From Sorex araneus (lineage: Eukaryota; Chordata; Mammalia; Eulipotyphla; Soricidae): 64,000 bases of DNA. Of the stretch, positions 11,485 through 21,476 are shown piece after piece. Position 1 is the stretch's first letter, and each line of letters begins with the position of its first letter. The stretch covers positions 113,537,552-113,601,551 of the forward strand of contig NC_073313.1 of NCBI RefSeq assembly GCF_027595985.1. The letters run 5' to 3'. The translations under genes were made by a program, and so were the position numbers. The notes under the pieces are model-generated. The model searched no databases and was not told the DNA's origin. It saw only the letters and a program-made list of their open reading frames with translations.

Positions 11485-12726
11485 TTGAAGATGCCCATAA
11501 ATTCAGTGTCATGTAGGGTTCTGCGATGTTTTTTTCTGTGTACCTTATGGATTCAGGTCTGATATTTGAGGTCTTTCATCCATTTTAATTGGATGTTTGT
11601 GCCTGGTATTATAGAGAGGTCTGAGTTGATTTTTTAGAAGCATCTGCCCAGGTCTCCCAGCACCAATTGTTAAAGAGGATTTTCTTCTTCAGATTCATAG
11701 TTCTTGCTTCTATATAAAAGTTTAAGTCAACATATATTAGAGCACTGTATCAGAATTTCATTGGCCTAAAGGTCTGTAATTATTCCAATACCATTTTGAT
11801 ATAATTACTACTGTTTTGTATTAGTTTGAATTTGGAGAAGATGAAGACTCCCATCTTCTTTTTACCAAGGATTGATTTCGCTGTTTGTGGGGGTTTATGT
11901 TCCATATTAATTTCAGGAGTGTTTGGTCAATTTCTTTGAAAAATATCATGTGTATCCTTATAGGGAACAAGTGAATCTATATAATGCTTGGGGGACTATT
12001 ACCATGTTAACAATGTTAATCCTCCCAATCCATGAGCAGAGCATTTGTCTCCATGTCCTGAGGCTAGTTTTTCTCTAGAAGTTGTGTTTTGTAGTTTTCT
12101 TTGTTTATAACCTTTAGCTATTTAACTACTCTGATTCTAAGGTACCTTGAATTTTGAGGAAAATTTTGAGTGGAATTTAAAATATATTCCTCTTTATTTT
12201 ATTTCATTATATATAGGAAAACATGGGCTTTGAGTATTGATTTTGTACTGCTGCTTTACTATGCACATTTATTGTGTCTAGAGGCATCATCATTCTCTAT
12301 GTATAGTATCATGTCATCTTCAAATAGTGGGGGCTTGAATTCTTCCTTTCCTGTCTGGATGCATTTTGTATCTTTTTCTTTCCTAACTATTTCCTAACTA
12401 TGGCAAGTGTTTCCATTATTATATTGAATTAAAATGATCAGAGAGGGCAACTTTGTCTTGTGCTTGATCTTAGAAGGAAGGCTTTTAGACTTTTCCCATT
12501 GAGAATAATTCTAGCTGTGGACTTGTGCTAGATGTCTTCCAACTCATATTCTCTTGAGAATTTTTCTCATGAATGTGTTCAAAATCTTGTCAAACGCTTT
12601 CCACACATCTACTGGTATGATCATATTTTTATGTTTCCTTTATCGATATGGTATGTTTATCGACTTGCAAATACCATCCTTGTATCCCTGTGTTGAATCC
12701 AAAATGGTCACTGTGTATGATATTTT

Positions 12727-12895
12727 CTTCTTTTTGGGTCACAACTGGCGATGATGCACAGGGGTTACTCCTGGCTCATGCACTCAGGAATTACTCCTGG
12801 AAGTGCTCGGGGGACCATATGTGATGCTGGAAATCGAACCTAGGTCGGTTGTGTGGAAGGCAAACGCCCTACCCGCTGTGCTATTGCTCCACCCC
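12727..12895 (-). mobile_element. tRNA-derived SINE inserted in L1
   Basis: This is a full-length antisense SINE flanked by the 16-bp duplication ctgtgtatgatatttt at 12711-12726 and 12896-12911, inserted into the L1 at 11485-13817. It is much less diverged than its host. Confidence 0.93.
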
Positions 12896-13671
12896 CTGTG
12901 TATGATATTTTTATGTGTTTTTGGATTCTATTTGCTCGTGTATTGTTGGGGGTCTTTGCATCTGTATTATCAGGGATGATGGCATGAAGTTTTTATTGTT
13001 TTGTGGAATCTCTGTCTGCTTTTGGTATCAGGTTGATATTTTCCTCATAAAACTGTTTGGGAGTGTTTCCACTTCAGTTTCCGAAAAAGCTTGGAAAAAA
13101 ATGGCAGTATGTCCTCTTTAAAGGTTTGGAAGAATTCACAAGTGAATTCATCTGGGCAATCATTTTTTGGGGGGAGGGGAGAATTCTGACTACCATTTCA
13201 ATTTCCTCAACCATAATAGGTATTTCAAATCTTTTTGGTTCAGGCTTGGGAGGTTATAGGAACTCAGAAATTTATCTATTTCTTTAAAGTTCTCTTGTTC
13301 CATAGCATAAATATTCTCAGCTATAAACTTTCCTCTTAGCACCACTTTCGCTGTGTCTCACAAGTTCTGGTAGCTTTTGTGTTCATTCTCCTTTCCTTCC
13401 AGGAATCATTTGATTTCCTCTTTAATTTTCTCTCAAACCTCTGTTTTTTCTGTAGTGAGTTGTTTAATTTCCAGGTATTTGATTGATTCTAGGGTTTTGT
13501 ATGTGATTAACGTTTATTTTCAGTGCATAATGTTCTGAATAGATAGTTAATGTAATTTCTCTCTTGTTTTTATGGGGTTAAGTTTTGTGGCCCATCATGT
13601 GGTCTATCTTAGAGAAAGTCCCAGGTACACCAGAGAAGAATGTGTATTTGGCTTTTGGGAGATAAAATGTC

Positions 13672-13706
<35 letters not shown>
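13672..13706. repeat. (ATAG)n microsatellite
   Basis: About nine near-perfect tetranucleotide units lie within the old L1. Confidence 0.95.
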
Positions 13707-13817
13707 TTAGCCCTCTCTATTTAATTTCTTTCTTCAAAGCCAGTACTTCCTTGCTGAATTTTATGTTCATTGATCTATGCAGAGGTAGGAAAGCTGTATT
13801 GAAATCTCCAGCTACAG

Positions 13818-14082
13818 TTAGACAAGAAAAAGAGATTAAGGGCAGCCAGATAGGAAAGGAAGAAATCAAACTCTCACTATTTGCAGATGATATGATACTA
13901 TATCTAGAGAAGCCTAAAGCCTCTACTAAGAAACTCTTAGAAACAATAGTAAAGTTGCAGGCTATAAAATCAATACCCAAAAATCCATGGCCTTCCTATA
14001 TGCAAACAATGAGGCAGAGGAAAGGGACATGAAAAAAGCAATCCCATTCACAATCGTGCCCCAGAAAATCAAGTACCTTTTT
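13818..14082 (+). mobile_element. L1 reverse-transcriptase fragment, sense
   Basis: The plus strand encodes the RT catalytic neighbourhood: '[18 protein letters not shown]', then [15 protein letters not shown], with the FADD motif near 13885. It joins head-to-head with the antisense endonuclease region ending at 13817. The same RT region is also present antisense near 12300, so this is not simply the missing part of that copy, and a separate insertion or rearrangement is more likely. Confidence 0.8.
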
Positions 14083-14089
14083 TTGCCAA

Positions 14090-14500
14090 ACTCTGGCATA
14101 AGAAATATTTTGAATTAAATTTTATTTTTTATTTGGAACTTATGGTAGTAATTATCATGTCTTCCCTGTCATAAAGCTATTTTATAAATTATGTGCTACT
14201 ATTTTATAGTCTGTGCAAAGTAGTTGAAACCTACAAATACAATATTTAGTGAGAGTAAGGAGAATTTTCCAAAATTAATGGGTACTATCTGAATAGGTCT
14301 ATAAATGTACAAAGTGTTTGATCCCACAAAGGGAAATGTTGGTTTTATGTTATAAAACGCATTACAGGTACTGCTTAAGAGTCTGCATTCAAAAGTAAAA
14401 TATTTCATAAAATTTCTATAGATGTAAATACTGATTTGATATAGAATAGAACTCTGCTGAAAGTTAATAAAAGGAATGTCTTAATTACTAAATTTTATGA
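14090..14500 (+). repeat. Third, partial copy of the large duplicated block
   Basis: It matches about 5640-5715 plus 6150-6430 of copy 1, and 47880-48290 of copy 2: 'atttggaacttatgg', 'cttccctgtcataaa', 'aggtctataaatgtacaaag', 'actgatttgatatagaa'. It lacks the L1 3' end that interrupts copy 1, so it is consistent with the ancestral state. Confidence 0.65.
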
Positions 14501-14529
14501 GAATTTATTCTTTATCTAGCTTCCTTTTC

Positions 14530-14703
14530 TTGTATGCTTTTTTTTGGGGGTCACACCCGGTGATGCACAGGAGTTACTCCTGGCTCTACACCCAGGAATT
14601 ACTCCTGGAGGTGCTCAGGGGACCATATGGGGAGCTGGGAATCAAATCCAGGTCGGCCGCCTGCAAGGCAAACGCCCTACCCACTGTGCTATTGCTCCAG
14701 CCC
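14530..14703 (-). mobile_element. tRNA-derived SINE
   Basis: This is a full antisense copy from 'ttgggggtcacacccggtgatg' to 'gctattgctccagccc'. The A-tail corresponds to the T-run at 14539-14546. Divergence from consensus is low. Confidence 0.9.
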
Positions 14704-15399
14704 TTCTACTCAATTTTAATGACAATTTACTTGGGTTTCTATATGTGTCCTCTTTCTTTATACCACTATGATTCATTGTACTTGATAGACAACAATATAC
14801 CCCTATCCATGTATCTAATGTAGAAATCTGTATGTATCTAATCTCTATTGGTCTCTTAAAATTGGTTTTTCTGCAGTCTATCTTAGAGAATAGCTTTAAC
14901 TTTCTACAAAACGTTTTTAGCATTGTTCCCTCTGCTAGGAAATACCTTTCCATCCACTACAGTTATTCCTGTTTTTTCAGGAATTAACTGTATTTTCTTT
15001 ATACCTTTGGAGGTTTTTCTCCTTTAAATCTCAAATATATTTTGTTGCATACCAGTATCTCCAGTGCCAAATACAGTAAAAGCTCAGTATTTGGTGGTAA
15101 AGAAACTTATAGGTTATACCTTCATAGTTATAGCTTTGTAGACTTATATAATGTAGATTTATAGTTTCACCTCTTTATTAGCTTTGGTAACTATGTGTGC
15201 CTTGAGAAAAGGATTGATTTTCAAATCTTGAACCTCCTGGAACATAAAATATTAACTACGACAAAAATAATTTACAATTTAAGATCTAATCTAACAAACA
15301 AGTTTTTTACGGCCACTTGAAATTCCTATTTCAAAATGTATTAAATTGATGTTTCCCTCTAGAGTGTCACTGGTTTTGAATTCCTCTACCACTTATTTA
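14704..15399. other. AT-rich stretch, no feature seen
   Basis: I see no repeat similarity inside the window and no coding signal. Confidence 0.4.
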
Positions 15400-15560
15400 A
15401 ATATTTGCCTGGGTACACACGCAACAGTGCTCAGGACTTCCTTCTGTCTCTACACTCTGGAATCATTCCTGGAGAGCTCCAGGGACTATATGGAGTACCT
15501 GGAATGGAACCCAGGTTGGCAGCCCTGATCTCTACACTCTTACTTCTTCCCCTCATCTAC
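15400..15560 (-). mobile_element. Old diverged SINE
   Basis: The antisense landmarks 'gtgctcaggacttccttctg', 'gggactatatggagtacctgg' and 'aacccaggttggc' remain, but the head end is lost. Confidence 0.55.
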
Positions 15561-15904
15561 CATTTTAAAATAGCACATATGCAAGGAATATTGAAACCCA
15601 AAAAGACACAATTATATATTTTCCATGAAAAATTTCGTGGGCAGCTTCTGGGACGTCAGAAAAGAATCAAAAAGCGTTTGGTGCTACCTGGGTTCTCTAA
15701 CAGTTCTCTAACAGCTCTGTGTGTAACCGTTGTTCAGTTTATGGAAGCAAAAAATGTCAAGAATATGATGTTTTATCGATCAGGAACACCAACATCATGG
15801 AAGAAAAACAGTTTTTATTTTCTATTCAGTGTGTAGGTTTTAGTTATTTTTCAATTTTAATGAATAAAGCACCTGAGCTAGAAAAGGGTTTTTCTATGCA
15901 CTAT

Positions 15905-16030
15905 TAAAGAAAGAATTCGGCATCTGAAGCAGTAGTCTATCGGGTAGTGCTGTCTTAAATGCTGCAACCAGAGCTCCAACCCCAGCACCCCATCGCTTTC
16001 TCCGCCGCACATACGGGATTCATCCCTGAC
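15905..16030 (+). mobile_element. Probable old SINE head
   Basis: 'gcagtagtctatcgggtagtgctgtcttaaatgctgc', then 'ccccagcaccccat', follows the SINE head order with many changes. The downstream portion is not recognisable. Confidence 0.35.
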
Positions 16031-16196
16031 CTGAGTGCCGAGCCCGAAATAACCTAGGAACACCGTGGACTGTCCCACCAAAACCCAACAAATTAAGTCA
16101 AAGATTGAAAAGACTACACAGAAGGAAAAATCGTGATGGCTTGTTGGTATGGACATGATGTATGGGTCAATGCAAGTGTGGGCACATGGGAGGAGG

Positions 16197-16199
16197 AAA

Positions 16200-16235
<36 letters not shown>

Positions 16236-16290
16236 CAGAGACAGAGACAGAGACAGAGACAGAGACAGAGACAGAGACAGACAGAGGCAG
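16197..16290. repeat. (GA)n then (GACAGA)n microsatellite
   Basis: A GA dinucleotide run is followed by about eleven hexamer units and a degenerate GACA end. The long frames over it (poly Glu-Thr or Leu-Cys on the other strand) are artefacts of the repeat. Confidence 0.97.
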
Positions 16291-16309
16291 ACAGACAGTC
16301 TGCCATAGA

Positions 16310-16475
16310 GTCAGAGCAGTGGGTGAGGTGGATTGGAGGGGGCGGGAGGTAAACTAGGACCATTGGTGGTATGAAAAGTACACTGGTGAAGGAAAGGGTC
16401 TTAGAACACTACATGACTGAAACCCTATCATGAACAACTTTGAAACTGTGCATATTAATGTGATTCAGCTAAAAA
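16310..16475 (+). mobile_element. Old 3' tail related to the composite retroposon family
   Basis: 'ccattggtggtatgaaaagtac', 'actggtgaaggaaagggtc', 'catgactgaaaccctatcatgaa', 'gtgattcagct' parallels, in sense, the 3' end of the composite elements at 44396-45673 and 62246-63382. It is diverged and 5'-truncated. Confidence 0.5.
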
Positions 16476-16699
16476 ACTTAAAAAGAATAAGGTAGCAAGT
16501 CTTTATATTACTATTATAGAGGGGATAGGGATGGTACAACGGCCTTGAGGAAGTTTCCGTTAGGGCTGATCCCTAGCTCCGCCCCCTGGGCCTGGTAACA
16601 GTGAGCTGATAGGATGAACAGTCTAACCAATCAGGGAGCTCGGAGGGTCGGCTCCCCTACAGGAATCTTCCAGAACGTGCGGAGCAGTTGCTGTGGGAA

Positions 16700-16802
16700 G
16701 ATGGCTGCCCTTTGGCGGGCAGCATTTCTCAGAAAGTTGCTCGCCAAGCCTAAGAAGGACAGAATGAAGACGTTTCCGAGAAACCTGTTTTGGGGTATGT
16801 AG
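16700..16802 (+). pseudogene. Exon-1-like frame in copy B (unrecognised, possibly mitochondrial presequence)
   Basis: ATG at 16700 opens a 33-codon frame rich in Ala, Arg, Leu and Lys (MAALWRAAFLRKLL...). It then runs through a GGGTATGT donor-like site near 16794-16800 into a stop. Such an amphipathic, Arg-rich, acid-poor N-terminus resembles a mitochondrial targeting presequence, and a short first exon ending at a GT would fit. The paralogous copy A keeps the first 14 residues with one change (W to C) and then decays. I do not recognise the gene and cannot find a second coding exon, so this may be a partial duplicate and not a functional gene. Confidence 0.3.
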
Positions 16803-17040
16803 ATCCGGGATTCCATTGCTCTTAGTTCCTGCTTTGAGCGGGAGGCATCGTGGGACTGGGGCTTGGGCTGGGCCTCGTGGGCTGGGCTGGATATGGCTCT
16901 CACGGCACAGGCCCCTGGGTCCACGGCAGCCCCGTGCCCCTACCCACGATGCTTTCACTTTCCTCCCTCAGAGGAAAGTTTGTAGGTGATTCGGGTAGAA
17001 GGGCTCTGAAAAGGAGTGGAAGACTTAATAAAAGTGGGGG

Positions 17041-17125
17041 ATGTTGGGCCCGGGTAATCGCACAGCGGGTCGGGCACTTGCGTTGCATAAGGCCGACCTC
17101 GGCTCCATCCCCGACACCCCACGTG
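17041..17125 (+). mobile_element. SINE head (short copy)
   Basis: 'gggcccgggtaatcgcacagcgggtcgggcac..gcgttgcat..ggctccatccccgacacccc' has the SINE head order with the A and B box regions. The copy is shared with 415-1365 (about 790-870, antisense). Confidence 0.6.
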
Positions 17126-17960
17126 GGCTCCTAAGCCCTTCCAGGAATGATATGATGATTGTAGACCAAAAACAAACCAGAAGAGAAAGTCTGCGATCGG
17201 ATGGGGAAGATGGCTTCTGACTCTGGTTGGGCGAAGTCATTGAGACATCACTCAGTACTACGTGGGTGGCCCTAAGGTTTTCCAGCCCTCAAGGGACGAG
17301 TAGCAGGGCATTTTCTGGCCCGGGCATTGGATCCCAGGCCTGATGAGCTGTTAGGAAGCTTCTCGGAGTCGTCCTGCCCACGACATGGGGACCCCTCCCC
17401 CAAAGTCGCCATTTCCTCTTTTTACTTGCATAGAGGAGACTAGCTCTGATGCCGTTCTTGCATGTGTAGACGTGTAGCCAGCCTCTTGCTCTCTGAAATG
17501 GCTGTGGAGCAGACTTGGCTCCAGGGGGTAAAAGTTGCAAGCCTTGGGTGAGGGATGGGTAGGCGGCGGAGGGAGCTGGAGAAGAATTTACCTAACAGCA
17601 AAATGAAGGCACGTATAAAACATTTATTCAGCGTTCATTGGGTGGCGGATGATGGGGGAGTCTGGAGAAAGCCCTTTGCTCTGGGGGAAATGACTGGTGG
17701 CAAGAGATATCTTGAGAGCTGAGCTCTGCTGCCTACAGCTTGCAGATGGTATTACAGCGCTTTGCAGCACAGACTAGCGTGCCTGCAACTGCCAGACTGT
17801 CTGGTGTGCCTAGTAGCAAGAAATGTAGCAAGAAGGAAGAGGTGAATGTCTGGTCACCCTGTCTGCGTAGTGTGCTCAAAACAGCTCAGCCCCTGGTACT
17901 GTTCCTAGGAAAATGTAAGCTGAGTTGACTCCAGACTGGGCAAAGGAGTGGGAGATCTAA

Positions 17961-18747
17961 GAGCTTCTTAAACCTTTCCCCTTTTAACGGAGAAATGAAC
18001 GGGAAGCGAGCAGCAGTGATGGTTGTTAGAAAAAATACCTCAGGGACATTGCAGTTTGACTTGAATCCTTTACATGTTGTGCTTCAGATACCTTTCAGTG
18101 TTGCCAGAAATTTCTGACTTCCTGTAAAGTTTGGGCCCAGACTTTAAGGTAACTTCCCGATGCTCTGATTTGTCTTAAATAACACTCAAGTGTAGCCACC
18201 AATAGTATGGACAGGGGCCAGGAGTCAACCAGAAGCTAGGGGCTCTATGAGTGGGTGGGGGAATTGGGAAATGCAGAACAACGACAGAGCTGGGAAGGTG
18301 TAAAAGAGTGATGCAGACTTCAAACTGGAAAAAAGTGAAATCTGTTGATTAACAGAGTAAAACAGAGAGGAGTTTGAGAAATGAGGAAAGGGATCTTTCT
18401 GCTGGGATGGCACCAGAACTTTTGTGGTGTGAGCCTTGATGACTTTACATAAAAGGGGTGTCAATGTGAAAATACATCCACAATATTGTAAGCAAAGGAG
18501 ATATGAACTTTATTTAAAAATTTTTATTGTGTGGGCCACAATTAATACAGCTCAGGGATTACTCTCTGTCATGTTTCATAACTGGTGGGCTCTCCTATTT
18601 TCCTCAGGGGAACATATAGGGTGCCCCTCGTTAGCACTGAACTCAGAGCCAGAAATAATCCTTGATAACTTCCAGGTATGGCCCCCAAATGAACACCACG
18701 AAATAACATGGGGGAGGATAGGATGAGCTACATTAGAATAGGGAAAG
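17961..18747. other. Non-coding stretch, a possible rearranged SINE at 18555-18720
   Basis: No gene is seen. Around 18555-18720 there are SINE-like words in both orientations ('ctcagggattactctctg', then 'actcagagccagaaataatcc'), which may be a scrambled old SINE. The rest is unique. Confidence 0.35.
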
Positions 18748-18866
18748 CAGAGAGATAGTACAGTGGGAGGGCTCTTGCTATGTATGCTGTTGATCTGGGC
18801 TCCATTCCCAACACCACATATTTTCCCTGAGCACAGCCATGCGTGCCCCTCTCCCAGAATGAAAAG
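18748..18866 (+). mobile_element. Old SINE (5' half)
   Basis: 'gcagagagatagtacagtgggagggctcttgc', then 'gggctccattcccaacaccac', then 'ctgagcacagcc' matches the SINE sense order. It is diverged and 3'-truncated. Confidence 0.65.
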
Positions 18867-19211
18867 AAAAGGGACATGAGTTGTTAGGTGGAGGAGCTGA
18901 ACCAGAAAGAAAGAACTGAAAGTGTTACAAAGACAAGGACAAAACACAGAAATGGAAGTAGTGTAGGGCTGGAAGACCTTACTTAGAAAGAAGTAGGGAA
19001 CAGTGAATGCAGGAAGTTAATACTGGAAAAGTAGAGCAGGAAGTGGACATTATGAATGAGAAGGGGAAAGAAGGTTGTAGAGTTTTGATATGAAGTGAAA
19101 GTAATGTGGATTCTGACCTTAACTATTAGACAGGGAATGAGTAGCAGTAAGTATAATCATTCCAAGTGGAGGTAGAGGAGCGGGGAGAATGGAGCACAGA
19201 AATGTGAGTTG

Positions 19212-19292
19212 AGGGCCAGAGAGATAGTACAATAGGTAGGATACTTTCTTTGCATGCTGTTGACCAGGATCTATCCCCAGCATCACATGAGA
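19212..19292 (+). mobile_element. Old SINE head
   Basis: 'gggccagagagatagtacaataggtaggatac..ctttgcatgctgttgacc' and 'ccccagcatcac' match the tRNA-related head. The central region and tail are absent. Confidence 0.6.
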
Positions 19293-19314
19293 GATGAAAA
19301 AAGCTCATCCACTA

Positions 19315-19404
19315 TTTCTTTTTAGGTGTAGCAACTTCTTAGTTTAAGATAGTCCCATTTGTTTATCTCTGTTTCCACTTGTTTGGCCAGTGGTATGTCA
19401 TCTT
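19315..19404 (-). mobile_element. Short L1 ORF2 fragment
   Basis: 'cttcttagtttaagatagtcccatttgtttatctctgtttccac' is complementary to L1 ORF2 (compare 56027-56075). It is cut off by the SINE tail that follows. Confidence 0.75.
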
Positions 19405-19503
19405 ACGACAAAAGCAGTAACAACAAGTCTCACAATGGAAACGTTACCGGTGCCCACTCCAGCAAATTGATGAACAACCAGAGGACAGTGCTACAATGCC
19501 ATT
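19405..19503 (+). mobile_element. RTE-tailed SINE, 3' portion
   Basis: 'agcagtaacaacaagtctcacaatgg', 'cgttaccggtgcccactcc', 'gcaaattgatgaacaa' and 'acagtgctacaatg' is the 3' tail seen in full at 50955-51224. It shares its last ~50 bases with the end of the RTE element at 51770-53205. Confidence 0.75.
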
Positions 19504-20704
19504 AGTGAATCATCATGAGGTACAATTACAGTTATAAACTTTCTTGCTTGCTTCCATGTGTTCCAGTTACACAATGATCAGGTTAATATCTCTCCACCAG
19601 TGCTCATTGTCCACCACCAATGATGCCAGTATACACTACCACGCTGACCTCATCTCTCCCACTGCACCGGGCCTCTGTACTGGGGGATTACCTTTTGTTC
19701 TTTCTCTCCTTTTGGGTGTTGTGAATTGCAATAGAGGTACAGAGTGGCCATCGTGTTCTATTTATAGTCTACTTGAAACATATCTGCCATCCCTAGAGGG
19801 TCATCCAAAAACCCTTTACTTGTTGTTCCCTGCTCTATCTGAGCTGCCTTTTCTCCCAACATGTAAGGCCAGCTTCCAAGCCATGGAGTAAACCCCCTGG
19901 TCCTTAACTCTAGTATTTTTAGGTGGTAGTCTCCTGTTCTGTTACTTTATGTTCCACAGATGGGTGCAGTCTTTCTATGTCTGTCCCTCTCTTTCTGACT
20001 CATTAACATGATACTTTTCATGTTGATCCACTTATATGCAAATTTCATGACTTCATCTTTTCTAACAACTGCATAGTATTCCATTGTGTAGATGTACCAA
20101 AGTTTCTTTAACCAATCATCTGTTCTCGAGCTCTTGGGTTCTTTTCCAGATTCTGGCTATTGTAAACAGTGCTGCAATGAACATAAAAGTGCAGATGATA
20201 TTTCTACTATACGTTTTTGAATCTCTGGGATATATTCCCAGAAGTGGTATTTCTGAGTCAAATGGGAACTCAATTTCCAATTTTTTGAGAAGTGTTCATA
20301 CTGTTTTCCAAAAGGGCTGAACCAGTCAGCATTCCCACCAGCAGTGCAGGAGAGTCCCTTTCTCCCCAATCCGAGCCAACACCGGTTGCTTTTGTTCTTT
20401 TGGATGTGGGCCAGTCTTTGTGGTGTAAGATGACATCCCATTGTTGTTTTGATCTGCACCTCCCTGATGATTAGTGATGAAGAGCATTTTTTCATGTGCC
20501 TTTTGGCCATTTGGATTTCTTCTTTGAGAAAGTTTCTGTTAATTTCATTGCCCCATTTTCTGATGGGGTTGGATGATTTCTTCTTGTGCAGCTCAACCAG
20601 TGCATTGTATATCCTTGATATCAACCCCTTATCTGATAGGTACTGGGTAAATATCCTTTCCCATTCTGTAGACTGTCTTTGTATTCTGGTCACAGTTTCT
20701 TTTT

Positions 20705-21196
20705 TTTTGCAATATTTACTTAAGCTTGAATGTCCATTATATTTATTAATGTTCAAGCAAAATTTAATCAAAATATATAGTAAGGTAAATACATTACAAA
20801 ATTCACATGCCACATAATTTTTTCTGAGAAATATTTAACCTGCAAATATGCAACTATAAAATTTATTAATTAATTTCTAAAAGAAAAATAATCGGGTATT
20901 TTATTTTCAACAAACAACATGAATAAAACAAAAGACAAAATGATGAAGAAATTTGCCTGATTCAGTATCTGAGTCTATTACTTGGTCCCCTTTATCTCAC
21001 TTCTTTAGAAATCAAAGTCATATGGACCAATGTTGAAGAGAAATTTAAAAAACAGGGACATGAAGATTGTGAAGTGTCATAGGAAAAAATCTAATTTTAT
21101 GGTAATACCATCCTTATGAATAGTTTGAGACCTAAGGAATATAGATAAATCTTGTGTTTTATTTAGACCATAATGTTGATTAAATAATTTAATGCT
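20705..21196 (-). pseudogene. Processed retrocopy of an mRNA 3' end, inserted in L1-a
   Basis: A ~490 bp non-L1 segment interrupts L1-a and is flanked by a 16-bp duplication with one mismatch (20689-20704 and 21197-21212, core acagtttctttt). On the minus strand it ends in an A-run (20701-20708 as T) preceded about 35 bases upstream by AATAAA ('cattaataaatata'). These are the marks of L1-driven retrotransposition of a polyadenylated transcript. The sequence is AT-rich and lacks a meaningful frame, so it is probably 3' UTR only. The parent gene is not recognised. A short frame here (part of 20157-20813) is incidental. Confidence 0.75.
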
Positions 21197-21476
21197 GGTT
21201 ACAGTTTCTTTTGAGATGCAGAAGCTTTGTAGTTTAAGATAGTGCCATTTATTTATATGTTTCTACTTGCATAGCCAGTGTCGTGTCATCTTTGAAGATA
21301 CCCTTAGCTTCAATGTTTTGAAGGGTTTTGCCAACCTTGTCTTCACTGTACCTTATATATTCTGGTCTGACGTTGAGGTTATTAATCCATTTTGATCTGA
21401 CTTTTGTACATGGTGTTAAATAGAGGTCTGAGCCCATTTTTTTGCATGTAGATGTCCAGTTTTGCCTGCACCATTT

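Larger units (their letters stand above)
11485..13817 (-). mobile_element. Old L1, ORF2 region, antisense
   Basis: It matches the complement of L1 ORF2 from the C-terminal third (near 11520) to the endonuclease domain ([13 protein letters not shown] on the minus strand near 13800). It contains many small deletions and stops, and both ends are missing. A SINE (12727-12895) and an ATAG microsatellite (13672-13706) lie inside. The divergence makes it one of the older L1 copies here. Confidence 0.85.
16535..17960 (+). repeat. Duplicate (copy B) of a promoter/first-exon-like segment
   Basis: This GC-rich segment matches the reverse complement of 415-1365. It begins with promoter-like sequence: a GC box (gctccgccccc near 16574), a CCAAT motif in 'ctaaccaatcag' near 16622-16633, and a YY1-like 'gggaagatggctgcc' over the first ATG (16700). 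An exon-like frame follows, then a GT donor-like site and, at 16964-16970, a pyrimidine-rich tract ending in CAG. A SINE head at 17041-17125 is shared with copy A, so the duplication came after that insertion and copied genomic DNA, not mRNA. The source gene is not identified. Confidence 0.65.

Noticed and set aside
15878-16363. 161-codon minus-strand frame rich in Leu/Cys and its plus-strand counterparts rich in Thr/Glu
   Set aside because: The periodic composition is wholly produced by the (GACAGA)n microsatellite at 16197-16290.
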